Shown: in pieces, positions 7,151 through 16,247 of the stretch
Layout of the letters: every line of letters begins with the position of its first letter
Numbering within the stretch: position 1 is the stretch's first letter
DNA from: Blastococcus sp. Marseille-P5729
GTDB taxonomy: Bacteria; Actinomycetota; Actinomycetes; Mycobacteriales; Antricoccaceae
NCBI RefSeq assembly: GCF_900292035.1
Contig: NZ_OMPO01000001.1
Span: forward strand, 1,185,192 to 1,249,191
Length of the DNA: 64,000 nt
Direction: 5' to 3'
Translations under genes and position numbers: made by a program
The notes under the pieces: model-generated
Databases searched by the model: none
What the model was told of the DNA's origin: nothing
What the model saw: the letters and a program-made list of their open reading frames with translations, nothing else

Positions 7151-9157
7151 CTAGACCTCTCGCCGAACCTGCGCGGGCTTCTTGTCCGGGCGCCAGCCCT
7201 TCCACACCGGCTGCCGTAGCCGGCCGGTGGAGGTCCACTCCGCGTAGGCCACCTCGCCGACGTACACCGGGCTGACCCATCGAGCGCCGCGGGCATCCGC
7301 CGCGGGCACCGACTCGACCTGCGGCGAACGCCGCTCGATCTTCTGCAGCCGGCGCAGCGCCTCGGTCAGCTGGCGATCGGTGAACCCGCTGCCGACCTTG
7401 CCTATGTAGGTGAGCCTGCCGTTCTCCGGCACCGCGAGCAGCAGCGAACCGATGGTGCCGGCCCGATTGCCAGATCCCGGGCTCCACCCGACGATGACCG
7501 CCTCCTGGGTCTGCACGTGCTTGAGCTTCACCCACCTCACCGACTTGATGCCGGGCGTGTAAGGGCTGTCGACACGCTTGGCGATGATCCCCTCGAGCCT
7601 CAGATCGCTGCTCTGCTGCAGCGCGGCATCGGCGTCACCGGGCAGCGGCGGCGGCACGTGGACGTGGGTCGCGTCCCTGACGAGCTCTTCCAACGCGGCG
7701 CGGCGGTCGCGGTACGGCGCGGCCAGCAGCTGCTCGCCGTCGATCTCGAGGACGTCGAAGAGCATCAGCTGGGTGCGGATGGTGCGCGAGCCCGGGCGGT
7801 CCTGCAGCAGTTCGAAGCTCGGGACGCCGCCCGGGCCGATCACGACGATCTCGCCGTCCAGCACGCAGTCCGAGGCCACGCAGTCGGCGAGCTCCTGCAG
7901 CTCGGGGTAGGTCTTGGTCAGGTCGATGCCGTTGCGGCTGGTCAGCCGCACCTCGCCGTCGCGCACCGTGACGATCGCCCGGTAGCCGTCCCACTTCACC
8001 TCGTACGCCCAGCCGTCCCCGCGGACCTGTGCGATCGTTCCCATCGTCGCGTGCATCGGGCGGTAGGTCAGCGTACTGCCGGGCGATCCGGGGGTGCGAG
8101 CAGTCTCGGCTACCGGTGTCTGCTCTGCCTCGGCGGGCTCGCCCGCTTGGACTCGGGCTCGTGTCCCGCCCGCCGCAGCACGCTCCCTCGCCCTCTCGGT
8201 CGCTCCCCTGCGCGGTGGCTGCTCGGCACGTGTCGGTGCCTCTGGTTCCTGACCCACCGACGACATGGGGTCGCCGGCGGTCTGCAGCCGCTCGATGACC
8301 TCGTACATCTCCAGCTGCGCGAGGCCCGGCTCGATCTCGTTCCACTGCCTGGGACAGGCCACCCGCGGAGTGGGCGTGCCGCGTAGCGAGTAGGGCGCGA
8401 CGGTCGTCTTCGCGCTGTTGTTCTGCGACCAGTCCAGCAGGACCTTGCCGCCGCGCAGCGACTTCTTCATGTCGCTGACGATCAGCTTCGGATGGTCGGC
8501 CTCGAGCGCACGGGCGAGGGTGTGGGCGAGCTTGGAGGCCTGCTCGGAGGTCTGGCTTCCGTCGAGCCGCGCGTACAGATGGATGCCCTTGCTCCCCGAG
8601 GTGACCGGCACCGTCTCGAGCCCGATGTCGTCGAGGATCGCCTTGCACAGTTGCGCCACCTCGACGCAGGCATCGAGCCCGGCTCCCTCCCCTGGATCGA
8701 GATCGAGCACCAACCGGTCCGGACGACGCTCCTCGCGCTCGCTGAGGACCTCGTCGCTGAGATCCTCGAAGCGCCACTGCGGAACGTGCAGCTCGAGCGC
8801 GCCCATCTGCGCGCACCACACGAGGGCGGCGGGCTCGTTGATCAGGGGATAGGTCACCACGCGATCGGAGTGCTTGATGCCGCGCCGTTGGAGCCAGGAC
8901 GGGACTCCGGACCCGAGGTTCTTCTCGAAGAACACCTTGCCGGGCCGGCCGACCTCCCCCACGCCGTCCACGAAGCGCTTGCGGGTCGCCGGCCGCATCG
9001 ATGCATGCGCAATGAAGTAGGGCGCCACCGCCGCGTAGTAGGACAGCACCTCGCGCTTGGTCGTACCGGTCTGCGGGTACATGACCTTGTCAAGGCTGGT
9101 CAGCCGGAGCGAGCGCCCGTCGATGACGGTTGCTGCGGGCATGTCGGCGCGGGCCAT
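7151..9157 (-). CDS. ligD: DNA ligase D (polymerase-ligase, no phosphoesterase domain)
   Basis: 668 aa from ATG 9157; the family start is MARADMPAATV. Residues about 12-285 form the primase-polymerase (POL) domain with LVLDLDPG and the SGSKGIHLYARL segment. A low-complexity linker (about 290-360) follows. The ATP-dependent ligase domain (about 365-668) carries catalytic Lys388 in EVKWDGYRA, the GEIV and EGIIAKR motifs, and an OB-fold end. No HDLR-type 3'-phosphoesterase domain is visible, unlike mycobacterial LigD (POL-PE-LIG). It acts with Ku in non-homologous end joining. The ku gene is divergent, with starts 71 bp apart, so the two share a promoter region. Confidence 0.93.
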   Translation of the reverse strand: MARADMPAATVIDGRSLRLTSLDKVMYPQTGTTKREVLSYYAAVAPYFIAHASMRPATRKRFVDGVGEVGRPGKVFFEKNLGSGVPSWLQRRGIKHSDRVVTYPLINEPAALVWCAQMGALELHVPQWRFEDLSDEVLSEREERRPDRLVLDLDPGEGAGLDACVEVAQLCKAILDDIGLETVPVTSGSKGIHLYARLDGSQTSEQASKLAHTLARALEADHPKLIVSDMKKSLRGGKVLLDWSQNNSAKTTVAPYSLRGTPTPRVACPRQWNEIEPGLAQLEMYEVIERLQTAGDPMSSVGQEPEAPTRAEQPPRRGATERARERAAAGGTRARVQAGEPAEAEQTPVAETARTPGSPGSTLTYRPMHATMGTIAQVRGDGWAYEVKWDGYRAIVTVRDGEVRLTSRNGIDLTKTYPELQELADCVASDCVLDGEIVVIGPGGVPSFELLQDRPGSRTIRTQLMLFDVLEIDGEQLLAAPYRDRRAALEELVRDATHVHVPPPLPGDADAALQQSSDLRLEGIIAKRVDSPYTPGIKSVRWVKLKHVQTQEAVIVGWSPGSGNRAGTIGSLLLAVPENGRLTYIGKVGSGFTDRQLTEALRRLQKIERRSPQVESVPAADARGARWVSPVYVGEVAYAEWTSTGRLRQPVWKGWRPDKKPAQVRREV

Positions 9158-9228
9158 AGCATTCAGTGTGACGGGTGGGCGCAGACCGCGCACCGGCCAG
9201 GCTGGGCGGGACGACGAACGGAGCAGTC

Positions 9229-10233
9229 ATGAGGTCGATCTGGAAGGGCGCGATCGCGTTCGGTCTGGTGAACGTGCCGGTGAAGCTGTATTCCGCCACC
9301 GAGAGCCACGACGCGCCGCTGCACCAGGTGCACGACGAGGACGGCGGCCGCATCCGCTACCAGCGCCGCTGCGAGAAGTGCAACGAGATCGTCGAGTACG
9401 CGCACATCGCGAAAGCGTACGTCGACGGTGACCAGACCATCATGCTGACCGACGAGGACCTGTCGGTGCTGCCGGCCGAGAAGAGCCACGAGATCGAGGT
9501 GGTCGAGTTCGTGCCTCGTCAGCAGGTGCCGCTGGAGATGTACAGCTCGACGTACTACCTCGAGCCCGACTCCAAGTCGGCGAAGGCCTACGTCCTGCTG
9601 CGCCAGGCGTTGGAGAAGACCGACCGGCTGGCGATCGTGAAGTTCGCGATGCGCCAGCGGACCCGGCTCGCGGCGCTCCGGGTGAAGGACGACGTCCTGG
9701 TGATGCAGTCACTGCTATGGCCTGACGAGGTCCGCGACGCCGAGTTCGACTCACTCAGCGAGGAGGTCAAGGTCAGCGACGCCGAGCTGAAGATGGCCGC
9801 CCAGCTGGTCGAGTCGCTCGCCACCGACTTCGAGCCGGAGAAGTTCACCGACGAGTACCAGGACCAGCTGCATCAGCTCATCGAGGCCAAGATCGAGCAG
9901 GGCGACACGCTCGACACCGAGGCGACCTTCGGCGAGCAGGCCTCGGCCGAGGAGGGCGAGGTCATCGATCTGATGGAGGCGCTGCGCCGCTCGATCGAGA
10001 CCAAGCGGGGCTCGGCGGCCTCGTCCGACGATTCGCAGGACGACGCGACGGACGAGCCTGCCGACGCCGACCACGACCAGTCCGCGGACGACGAGACCGC
10101 CGAGGACGAGCCGGCGGACGACAAGCCGCGTAAGCGGACGGTCAAGAAGAGCCCGGCCAAGAAGGCGGCGAGGAAGGCACCCGCGAAGAAGGCGACCAGG
10201 AAGGCGCCCGCCAAGAAGAAGGCCGCCTCCTAG
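9229..10233 (+). CDS. ku: Ku protein (NHEJ DNA-end binding)
   Basis: 334 aa from ATG 9229 (MRSIWKGAIAFGLVNVPVKLY is the conserved bacterial Ku start; CGGAG precedes it). The Ku core spans about 1-255, including RIRYQRRC and LEMYSSTYYLEPD. Residues about 260-303 are acidic (SSDDSQDD...DEP), followed by a basic tail of KKSPAKKAARKAPAKK-type repeats (about 305-334). Such histone H1-like tails enhance DNA binding in actinobacterial Ku. Homodimeric Ku rings bind DNA ends and recruit LigD, encoded divergently next door. Confidence 0.95.
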   Translation: MRSIWKGAIAFGLVNVPVKLYSATESHDAPLHQVHDEDGGRIRYQRRCEKCNEIVEYAHIAKAYVDGDQTIMLTDEDLSVLPAEKSHEIEVVEFVPRQQVPLEMYSSTYYLEPDSKSAKAYVLLRQALEKTDRLAIVKFAMRQRTRLAALRVKDDVLVMQSLLWPDEVRDAEFDSLSEEVKVSDAELKMAAQLVESLATDFEPEKFTDEYQDQLHQLIEAKIEQGDTLDTEATFGEQASAEEGEVIDLMEALRRSIETKRGSAASSDDSQDDATDEPADADHDQSADDETAEDEPADDKPRKRTVKKSPAKKAARKAPAKKATRKAPAKKKAAS

Positions 10234-10250
10234 GCCCTCGCCCCGTCGCG

Positions 10251-10266
10251 GCGGGCATCGGCCCGC
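10251..10266 (+). terminator. Short GC hairpin between convergent ku and tetR
   Basis: GCGGGC (10251-10256) and GCCCGC (10261-10266) pair across a 4-nt loop, between the ku stop and the convergent tetR stop. There is no T-tract. Possible bidirectional terminator. Confidence 0.4.
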
Positions 10267-10273
10267 AGGTCGC

Positions 10274-10855
10274 TCAGCCCGCGACGTTGGTCGAGGCCGA
10301 CCTGATGCCCAGCAGCGCGGAGTGCATGCGCACCAGCGCATCGCCGTACTGGCGCTCGCTGCCCTTGCGCTCGACGATGAGCTGCGCGAAGCGCATCGCC
10401 GTCCCGGTCACCATCTCCGCGATGTGGCTCGGCGGCACCGCGGGGTGCGCGTGGCCCTCGTCGACGACGCGCTGCATGAACTTCTCGTGCCGCCGGTTCG
10501 TGCGTCGATGGATGTCGTCGAGCAGCCGCGCGTACGCCGGATCGCCCAGCGCCTGGTGGCCGAGCACGGTCAGGACGCCGTAGTGCTCCACCCACTCGTG
10601 CAGGTAGGCCCGCAGGGTCAGATCGAGCGTCTCCTCCGGAGTTGGCCCGGACTGCTCCTGCAGGGCGATGAACTGATCGCGCACGAACTCGGCGACACCT
10701 GAGAGCACGTCGTCCTTCGACGAGAAGTAGGCGTAGACGGTCGGTCTGGTGACCCCGGCGGCCTCGGCCAGATCGGCCATCGTCGTCTCCGCGTAGCCCT
10801 TGGTGGCAAAGACCCGCTCCGCGGCGTCGATGAGCTGCCTGCGTCGGTTGTTCAT
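10274..10855 (-). CDS. TetR/AcrR family transcriptional regulator
   Basis: 193 aa. The N-terminal HTH (about 6-50: LIDAAERVFATKGYAETTMADLAEAAGVTRPTVYAYFSSK) is classic TetR. The C-terminal ligand domain (55-193) is all-helical. It lies 14 nt downstream of the single-chain acyl-CoA carboxylase, probably co-transcribed. It is the likely repressor of that operon through the CTTTACA-N4-TGTAAAG palindrome at 14121-14138; an acyl-CoA ligand is inferred. Confidence 0.9.
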   Translation of the reverse strand: MNNRRRQLIDAAERVFATKGYAETTMADLAEAAGVTRPTVYAYFSSKDDVLSGVAEFVRDQFIALQEQSGPTPEETLDLTLRAYLHEWVEHYGVLTVLGHQALGDPAYARLLDDIHRRTNRRHEKFMQRVVDEGHAHPAVPPSHIAEMVTGTAMRFAQLIVERKGSERQYGDALVRMHSALLGIRSASTNVAG

Positions 10856-10869
10856 GCGGTACCTCGTGG

Positions 10870-13800
10870 TCAGATCCTGCTGGCCCGCAACGCGCGGACG
10901 ACGACCTCGCGGGTGTCAGCGGGGTCGATGACGTCGTCGATCTCGAACGCGGCCGCGGTGCTCAGCGCCTTGCCGCGCTCGTACTGCTCGGCGACGAGCT
11001 CGTCGTAGCGGTGCTTGCGCTCCCGCGGATCGGCGATCGCCTCGAGCTCCTTGCGGTAGCCGAGCCGCACGGCGCCCTCCAGCCCCATTCCACCGAACTC
11101 ACCGGTCGGCCAGGACACCGTCAGCACCGGCGCGTGCATCGAGCCGCCCGCCATCGCCATCGCGCCCAGGCCGTAGCCCTTGCGCAGCACGACGGTGACC
11201 AGCGGCGTGCTGAGCCGGGCACCGGCGACGAAGAAGGCGCCGAACTTGCGGACCGTCGCGTGCTTCTCCGACTCCGGGCCGACCATGAACCCTGGGGTAT
11301 CGCACAACGACACGACCGGCAGCTGATGGTCCTGGCACATGGTGAGGAATCTGGTGGCCTTCTCGGCGGCGTCGTGGTCGATCGCACCACCAAGGTGATG
11401 CGGGTTGTTCGCCATCACCCCGATCGGGATCCCGTCGATGCGGGCGATCGCGGTCACGATGCCCGCTCCGTACCCGCGGCGCAGCTCGAGCAGCGACCCT
11501 TCGTCGACCAAGGTCTCCAAGACCGGGCGGACGTCGTAGCTGCGCAGCCGGTTCTCGGGAATGAGGTGGCGCATGACGCGCTGGTCGTGGTGCTTGACGG
11601 CTCCGGTCTGCCTGCTCAGCAGCAGGACTGCCTCACGCGCCCGAGCGACCGCGGTGACCTCGTCGGGCACCAGGACGTCGATGACGCCGTTGGGATACTG
11701 CACCGATGCCGGGCCGACATCCTTCGGCGCGTAGACACCCAGCCCACCGCCCTCGATCATCGCCGGCCCACCCATGCCGAGGCTGACGTCCTCGGTGGCG
11801 ATGACGACGTCCGCGCAGCCGACCAGCGCCGCGTTGCCCGCGAAGCAGTAGCCGGAGACGACGCAGACGATCGGCACCTGCCCGACCAGGGAGGCGAGGG
11901 TGCGGAAGGTGGGAACGTCGAGCTGCGCCACGTAGGGATGGTCGGTGTCGCCGGGGCGTCCGCCGCCACCCTCGGCGAACATGACCACGGGCAGGCCTTG
12001 GCGCTGCGCGACGTCCAGGAAGCGGTCGGTCTTACGGTGGTTCTGCAGGCCCTGTGTACCCGCCAGCACGAGATAGTCGTAGGACATCACCGCGACCGGC
12101 ATGCCGTCGATGGTCGCGGTGCCCAGGACGATGCCGTCGCCGGTGGTCCGCTCGATGAGGTCCTGCAGCGACCGCCTGCGCCGCTGCGCGGCGATGGTCA
12201 GGGCGCCGTACTCGACGAACGATCCCTCGTCGACGAGGTCGGCGATGTTCTCGCGCGCTGTCCGGCGGCCCTTCCCGTGCCACCGCTCGACCGCGTCAGG
12301 ACGCCCCTCGTCGAGCCCGGGACGGTGCCGGTCGATGGCCTCCTGCAGATCGGGGCGGATCAGGTCGGGGTCGACCTCCTCCTGCCCGCCAGTGGCCGCT
12401 TCCGAGGAGTCCACCTCCTCGAGGTAGACCAGGGCCTGCCCCTCACCGGCGACATCGCCCACCTCGATCGCGATGGCGCGGACGACGCCCGCGCGTTCGG
12501 CGGTCACGACGTGCTGCATCTTCATCGCCTCGAGAACGACCACCTCGTCGCCGGCAGCGACGATTTGCCCCTCGGTGACGTCGACCTCCACGACGACTGC
12601 CTGCATCGGCGCCAGAACGGCGATCGCGTCGTCGGGTACATCGATGGAGGCGACCGCTCGGACGTCGGCCGTGTCCTCTGCCCGAACCGTGCCCTGCTTG
12701 GTGGACGCCGAGCTGAGCAGCTCGCTCAGGTGGGCATCGACGTACGCCGTGTCCACCTCGCCGGCCGTCGTGGCGGGGTCGGCCAGGATGGCTCGCAGCA
12801 CCGGGATGTTGGTAGCGACGCCCGCGACCTCGAAGTCGGCCAGCGCTCGTTCGGCCCGGGCGATCGCGGCCTCGATGGTGGCGCCGTTGGCGATGACCTT
12901 CGCCAGCAACGAGTCATATCGCGGACTGACGGTGTACCCGGCGTATCCGTGCGTGTCGACGCGCACGCCGCGCCCGGCCGACGGCTGGAATCGGGTGAGC
13001 CTGCCGGTGCCTGGCTGAACCGTGCCGTCGACGTTCAACGTCTCGGTGTTGACTCGCGCCTGAAGGGAGAATCCCTGTGGTTGCGGGGATCGGACGACGC
13101 CGATCTCCGACAGGTGGGCCCCGTAAGCAATCCGGATCGCGACCTCGACGAGGTCCAGCCCGGTGACCTCCTCGGTGACGGTGTGCTCGACCTGGATCCG
13201 AGGGTTCACCTCGAGGAACACGATGTCATCGCCGGAGACCAGGAACTCGACCGTGGCGAGCCCCGCGTACCCGGTTCCGTCGATGATCCGCTCGGCACTG
13301 TCGTGCAGCCGTGACCGGACCTCGTCGCTGATCCATGGGGCCGGTGCGATCTCGATCAACTTCTGCCTGCGGCGCTGCGCAGAGCAGTCGCGATCGCCGA
13401 CCGCGGCTACCGCACCGTGCCGGTCAGCGACGATCTGCACCTCGACGTGGTGCGCATCCTGCACCAGCTGCTCGACGTACAGCTCGCCGCTGCCGAAGGC
13501 CGCCTGGGCCTCGGCCGCACAACGCTCGAACACCTTGGATAGCTCGCCGGGATCGGTCACCGGCGCCATTCCGCGACCGCCGCCGCCCGCGATCGCCTTG
13601 ACCATCACCGCGGCACCGGAGCCCAGCGAGGCCATCAGCTCGCTGGCCTGGTCGAGCGTGGTTGGTCCCTCGGTCGCCTGTGCGACCGGTACGCCGGCCT
13701 CGACAGCGCGAGCCCGGGCCGCCGCCTTGTCGCCGAACAGGCCCAGCGCTTCGGCGTCCGGGCCGATGAAGGTGATGCCCTCTTCGGCGCAGCGACGAGC

Positions 13801-14076
13801 CAGGTCGGCGTTCTCGCTCAGAAAGCCCAGGCCGGGGTGCAGCAGGTCGCAGCCCGCGGACGTCGCCGCGCCGATGATCGCCTCGACGTCCAGATAGGCG
13901 GCCGGGCCGGCCCCCGGGACGAGCACCGACTCGTCGGCGCGCTCCACATGCAGGGTGCTTCGGTCATCGTCCGGGTAGACCGCCACTGTCTGCAGGCCCA
14001 TCAACGCCGCGGACTCGATGATTCGTACCGCGATCTCGCCCCGGTTGGCGACCAGCAGCCTACCCACGCCCAGCAC
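10870..14076 (-). CDS. Single-chain biotin-dependent acyl-CoA carboxylase (BC-BCCP-CT)
   Basis: 1068 aa. Residues 1-450 are biotin carboxylase (GGGGRGM at 164-170; FLEVNPRIQVEHTVTEEVTG at 287-306). Residues about 480-560 are the biotinyl carrier with Lys519 in EAMKM, and about 575-1068 the carboxyltransferase, with both half-domains. Most actinobacteria carry separate AccA and AccD polypeptides; this arrangement matches the single-chain long-chain acyl-CoA carboxylases described from Mycobacterium avium. It carboxylates an acyl-CoA in an ATP- and biotin-dependent reaction; the substrate cannot be read from the sequence. A TetR gene follows at 14 nt. Confidence 0.88.
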   Translation of the reverse strand: MLGVGRLLVANRGEIAVRIIESAALMGLQTVAVYPDDDRSTLHVERADESVLVPGAGPAAYLDVEAIIGAATSAGCDLLHPGLGFLSENADLARRCAEEGITFIGPDAEALGLFGDKAAARARAVEAGVPVAQATEGPTTLDQASELMASLGSGAAVMVKAIAGGGGRGMAPVTDPGELSKVFERCAAEAQAAFGSGELYVEQLVQDAHHVEVQIVADRHGAVAAVGDRDCSAQRRRQKLIEIAPAPWISDEVRSRLHDSAERIIDGTGYAGLATVEFLVSGDDIVFLEVNPRIQVEHTVTEEVTGLDLVEVAIRIAYGAHLSEIGVVRSPQPQGFSLQARVNTETLNVDGTVQPGTGRLTRFQPSAGRGVRVDTHGYAGYTVSPRYDSLLAKVIANGATIEAAIARAERALADFEVAGVATNIPVLRAILADPATTAGEVDTAYVDAHLSELLSSASTKQGTVRAEDTADVRAVASIDVPDDAIAVLAPMQAVVVEVDVTEGQIVAAGDEVVVLEAMKMQHVVTAERAGVVRAIAIEVGDVAGEGQALVYLEEVDSSEAATGGQEEVDPDLIRPDLQEAIDRHRPGLDEGRPDAVERWHGKGRRTARENIADLVDEGSFVEYGALTIAAQRRRRSLQDLIERTTGDGIVLGTATIDGMPVAVMSYDYLVLAGTQGLQNHRKTDRFLDVAQRQGLPVVMFAEGGGGRPGDTDHPYVAQLDVPTFRTLASLVGQVPIVCVVSGYCFAGNAALVGCADVVIATEDVSLGMGGPAMIEGGGLGVYAPKDVGPASVQYPNGVIDVLVPDEVTAVARAREAVLLLSRQTGAVKHHDQRVMRHLIPENRLRSYDVRPVLETLVDEGSLLELRRGYGAGIVTAIARIDGIPIGVMANNPHHLGGAIDHDAAEKATRFLTMCQDHQLPVVSLCDTPGFMVGPESEKHATVRKFGAFFVAGARLSTPLVTVVLRKGYGLGAMAMAGGSMHAPVLTVSWPTGEFGGMGLEGAVRLGYRKELEAIADPRERKHRYDELVAEQYERGKALSTAAAFEIDDVIDPADTREVVVRALRASRI

Positions 14077-14120
14077 TCCTCCTGTCGAGAACGCTCAACA
14101 TCCAGAGCGTCTCCCGCGCA

Positions 14121-14138
14121 CTTTACAGATGTGTAAAG
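14121..14138. promoter_or_regulatory. Palindromic operator upstream of the carboxylase (TetR site candidate)
   Basis: CTTTACA (14121-14127) and TGTAAAG (14132-14138) are perfect 7-bp inverted arms around GATG, 45 nt upstream of the carboxylase start and 30 nt from the convergent nitroreductase-side stop. Size, AT-rich centre and the operon-encoded TetR protein make this the probable operator. Confidence 0.6.
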
Positions 14139-14168
14139 GGTGAGCCAAGCATCACAGCGGGCCGTTAT

Positions 14169-14813
14169 CTACCAGGTATCGAATGACACGATCTGTTCGA
14201 CAGGCGGACGCTTCACCGGCTTGAAGTCCGTCCCCTTGGTGTACGCGACCGGTAGCAGGGCCACCTGGGTGACGCCGTCCGGGATGCCGAGCAGCTCGGA
14301 GGCGCGTTGCGCCTGGTTCAGATGGAGCGTGGTGTAGCAGCTGCCCAGGCCTCGCGATCGCAGCGCGAGCATGAAGCTCCACACCGCCGGGATGATCGAC
14401 CCGTAGTACGACGCCTGGCCGGCCAGCGGCATCTGCAGCGGGTCGCCCTCGGCGCACGGCACGACGAGCGCCGGGACGTCGGGCATCACATCGCGCAGGT
14501 AGCGCGAGCTCGAACGCACTCGCTCCTGCTGCTTCGGATCGAGGTTCGGTGCCTCGGCCGGCGGGTTGGCCAGGTACTCGGCCGAGGCGTCCTGGTAGAT
14601 CGCTCCGAGCTCGCGGCGCTTGTCGGCATCCGTCACCACGATCCAGTGCCATTTTTGGCGGTTGCCGCCGGTGGGCGCCTGCTGAGCGATGTCGATGCAG
14701 TCGAGCAGCACCTCGCGCTCGACGGGGCGCTCGAGGTCGAGACGCTTGCGGACGGCGCGCGTCGTCGTCAGCAGCTCGTCGGTCACGGTCAGGTCGAAGG
14801 GGGCGTCAGTCAT
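14169..14813 (-). CDS. Nitroreductase family FMN oxidoreductase
   Basis: 214 aa from ATG 14813 (MTDAPFDLTV); a GTG at 14834 is an alternative, and AGGTGAGGTGG lies upstream of the ATG. Features of the FMN-dependent nitroreductase fold are visible: TTRAVRKRLDLERPV near the N-terminus (FMN phosphate contact), QQAPTGGNRQKWHWIVV (about 45-61), and GLGSCYTTLHL in the C-terminal half. It probably reduces nitro, quinone or enone compounds with NAD(P)H. Monocistronic on the minus strand, ending near the carboxylase promoter. Confidence 0.85.
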   Translation of the reverse strand: MTDAPFDLTVTDELLTTTRAVRKRLDLERPVEREVLLDCIDIAQQAPTGGNRQKWHWIVVTDADKRRELGAIYQDASAEYLANPPAEAPNLDPKQQERVRSSSRYLRDVMPDVPALVVPCAEGDPLQMPLAGQASYYGSIIPAVWSFMLALRSRGLGSCYTTLHLNQAQRASELLGIPDGVTQVALLPVAYTKGTDFKPVKRPPVEQIVSFDTW

Positions 14814-14853
14814 GCAGCCATTCGACCACCTCACCTGACGTAGATGTCAAGCG

Positions 14854-15352
14854 CTAGCCCGGACGCAGGGCCGCGAGCGCCTGCTCGGCGTCCGCCCGCG
14901 TCGCGTGCTCGTCGACGGTGGCGTGCCTGGCCCCGTCGACGACGACCGTGCCGTTGACGACGACGGTGCGGACATCGCTGCCCCGCGAGTGCATCACCAG
15001 GTCCGGCACCGGGTGCCCGCCGCGGAGGTGATGCGCACCCGATCGGTCGATGACCACCAGGTCGGCGCGCCGGCCGGGTGCGATCTGCCCCAGAAGCCCC
15101 GGCCGTCCGAGCGCAACGGAGGCGTTCGTCGCCATCCCGAGGGCGGTCTGCGCCCCGAGGAGTCCGAACTGGTCGAGGCGATCGGTGACCGGCCGCCCGT
15201 ACGCGGCGTCATGATCACGCATGCCAATGGCACTGACGTAGCTGTGGAGGTGGATCGGCAGATCGCGGCGGCGCGCGAGATCCCAGCATGGACACCAGCA
15301 CAGGAGTCACTACCGCTTCGACCACGTCGTCGGGCACGGGGGCGCTGCTCAT
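14854..15352 (-). pseudogene. Amidohydrolase remnant (ATZ/TRZ type): frameshift and internal deletion
   Basis: From an ATG at 15352 one frame reads MSSAPVPDDVVEAVV...VSML and then breaks; a second frame picks up at about 15285 with DLARRRDLPIHLHSY...GMRDHDAAYGRP..DRLDQFGLLG. Joined across the break these read as the middle of an ATZ/TRZ-type amidohydrolase, with the metal-binding HLH strand. The text then jumps from GLLGAQT straight to the family C-terminus (GQIAPGRRADLVVIDR...VRTVVVNGTVVVDG), so most of the C-terminal half of the barrel is deleted. A stop closes the second frame upstream at about 15309. The N-terminal barrel with the HxH site is absent. Non-functional. Confidence 0.7.
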
Positions 15353-15431
15353 GCGGCAAGGGTGCGCGCGGCGCAGCGCGAATTCTTGTCGAAAGGCGAG
15401 CGGGATGCCCAGCGGCGGCTAGCCTGGGCGC

Positions 15432-16247
15432 ATGCAGGTCGCGCACCGGGCCGCTCCTGAGCTCGCCGGCGTGCTGCGCAGCTTCGTGGGATACCAGCAC
15501 GACGGACTGCAGCCGGGCGAGCACCTCGGCATGCCCTCGACCACGCTGACCTTCGTGCTGTCGACCGACGACCCGATCGATGTCGCCTTCGGCGGGAGGC
15601 GACGCCGGTACGACGTCGTGGTCGGCGGTCTGCACACCAGTGCCGCGACCATCCACCACGGGGCGCGTCAGCGCGGGATCCAGCTGGCGATCGACCCGCT
15701 CGCCAGCCGGGCGCTGCTCGGCGTCCCCGCCTCCGAGCTCGCCGAGTCCGTGATCGACCTCGACGAGCTGTGGGGCGACCGCGCCGCCCGGCTGAGGGAT
15801 GCGGCCGGATCAGCCGACTGCCTGGCGGATCAGTGTGCGGCGGTGGCCGGCTTGCTGAGCCGGGACGACGTGGACGGCGTCCGGCGGGAGGTGACCATTG
15901 CCTGGCGGCTGATACTGCGCTCCGGCGGCCGGATCGGCGTCCAGCAGCTCGCCGATTCCGTCGGCTGGTCCCGGCGTCATCTCGAGCAGGAGTTTCGCCG
16001 AGAGCTGGGCATCACCCCGAAGCAGGCGTGCCGGCTGCGCCGTTTCGAGCATGCGCTGTCGCTGGTCCGCAACGATGCTCCCCTGGCCGAGGCTGCCGTG
16101 CGCGCAGGATTCGCCGACCAGCCGCATCTGACCCGTGACTGGCGCGCGCTCACCGGTACCACGCCGCGCGGCTGGCGGCAGTCCGACCGGCTCGCATTCG
16201 TCCAAGACTCGGCGAACGCGCTGCGCCACAGTGAGAGCCATGACTGA
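15432..16247 (+). CDS. AraC family transcriptional regulator
   Basis: 271 aa. The N-terminal half (1-150) is an unclassified effector-binding region. The C-terminal AraC/XylS domain (about 160-258) has two HTH units: GGRIGVQQLADSVGWSRRHLEQEF and ...APLAEAAVRAGFADQPHLTRDW, ending TGTTPRGWR. It overlaps the VOC protein gene by 8 nt, so they form an operon; the regulator probably responds to the compound handled by that enzyme. Confidence 0.9.
   Translation: MQVAHRAAPELAGVLRSFVGYQHDGLQPGEHLGMPSTTLTFVLSTDDPIDVAFGGRRRRYDVVVGGLHTSAATIHHGARQRGIQLAIDPLASRALLGVPASELAESVIDLDELWGDRAARLRDAAGSADCLADQCAAVAGLLSRDDVDGVRREVTIAWRLILRSGGRIGVQQLADSVGWSRRHLEQEFRRELGITPKQACRLRRFEHALSLVRNDAPLAEAAVRAGFADQPHLTRDWRALTGTTPRGWRQSDRLAFVQDSANALRHSESHD

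Noticed and set aside
11011-13314. Long plus-strand frame of 767 codons
   Set aside because: Antisense shadow of the single-chain carboxylase: no motifs, composition driven by the high-GC wobble pattern, no ribosome site.
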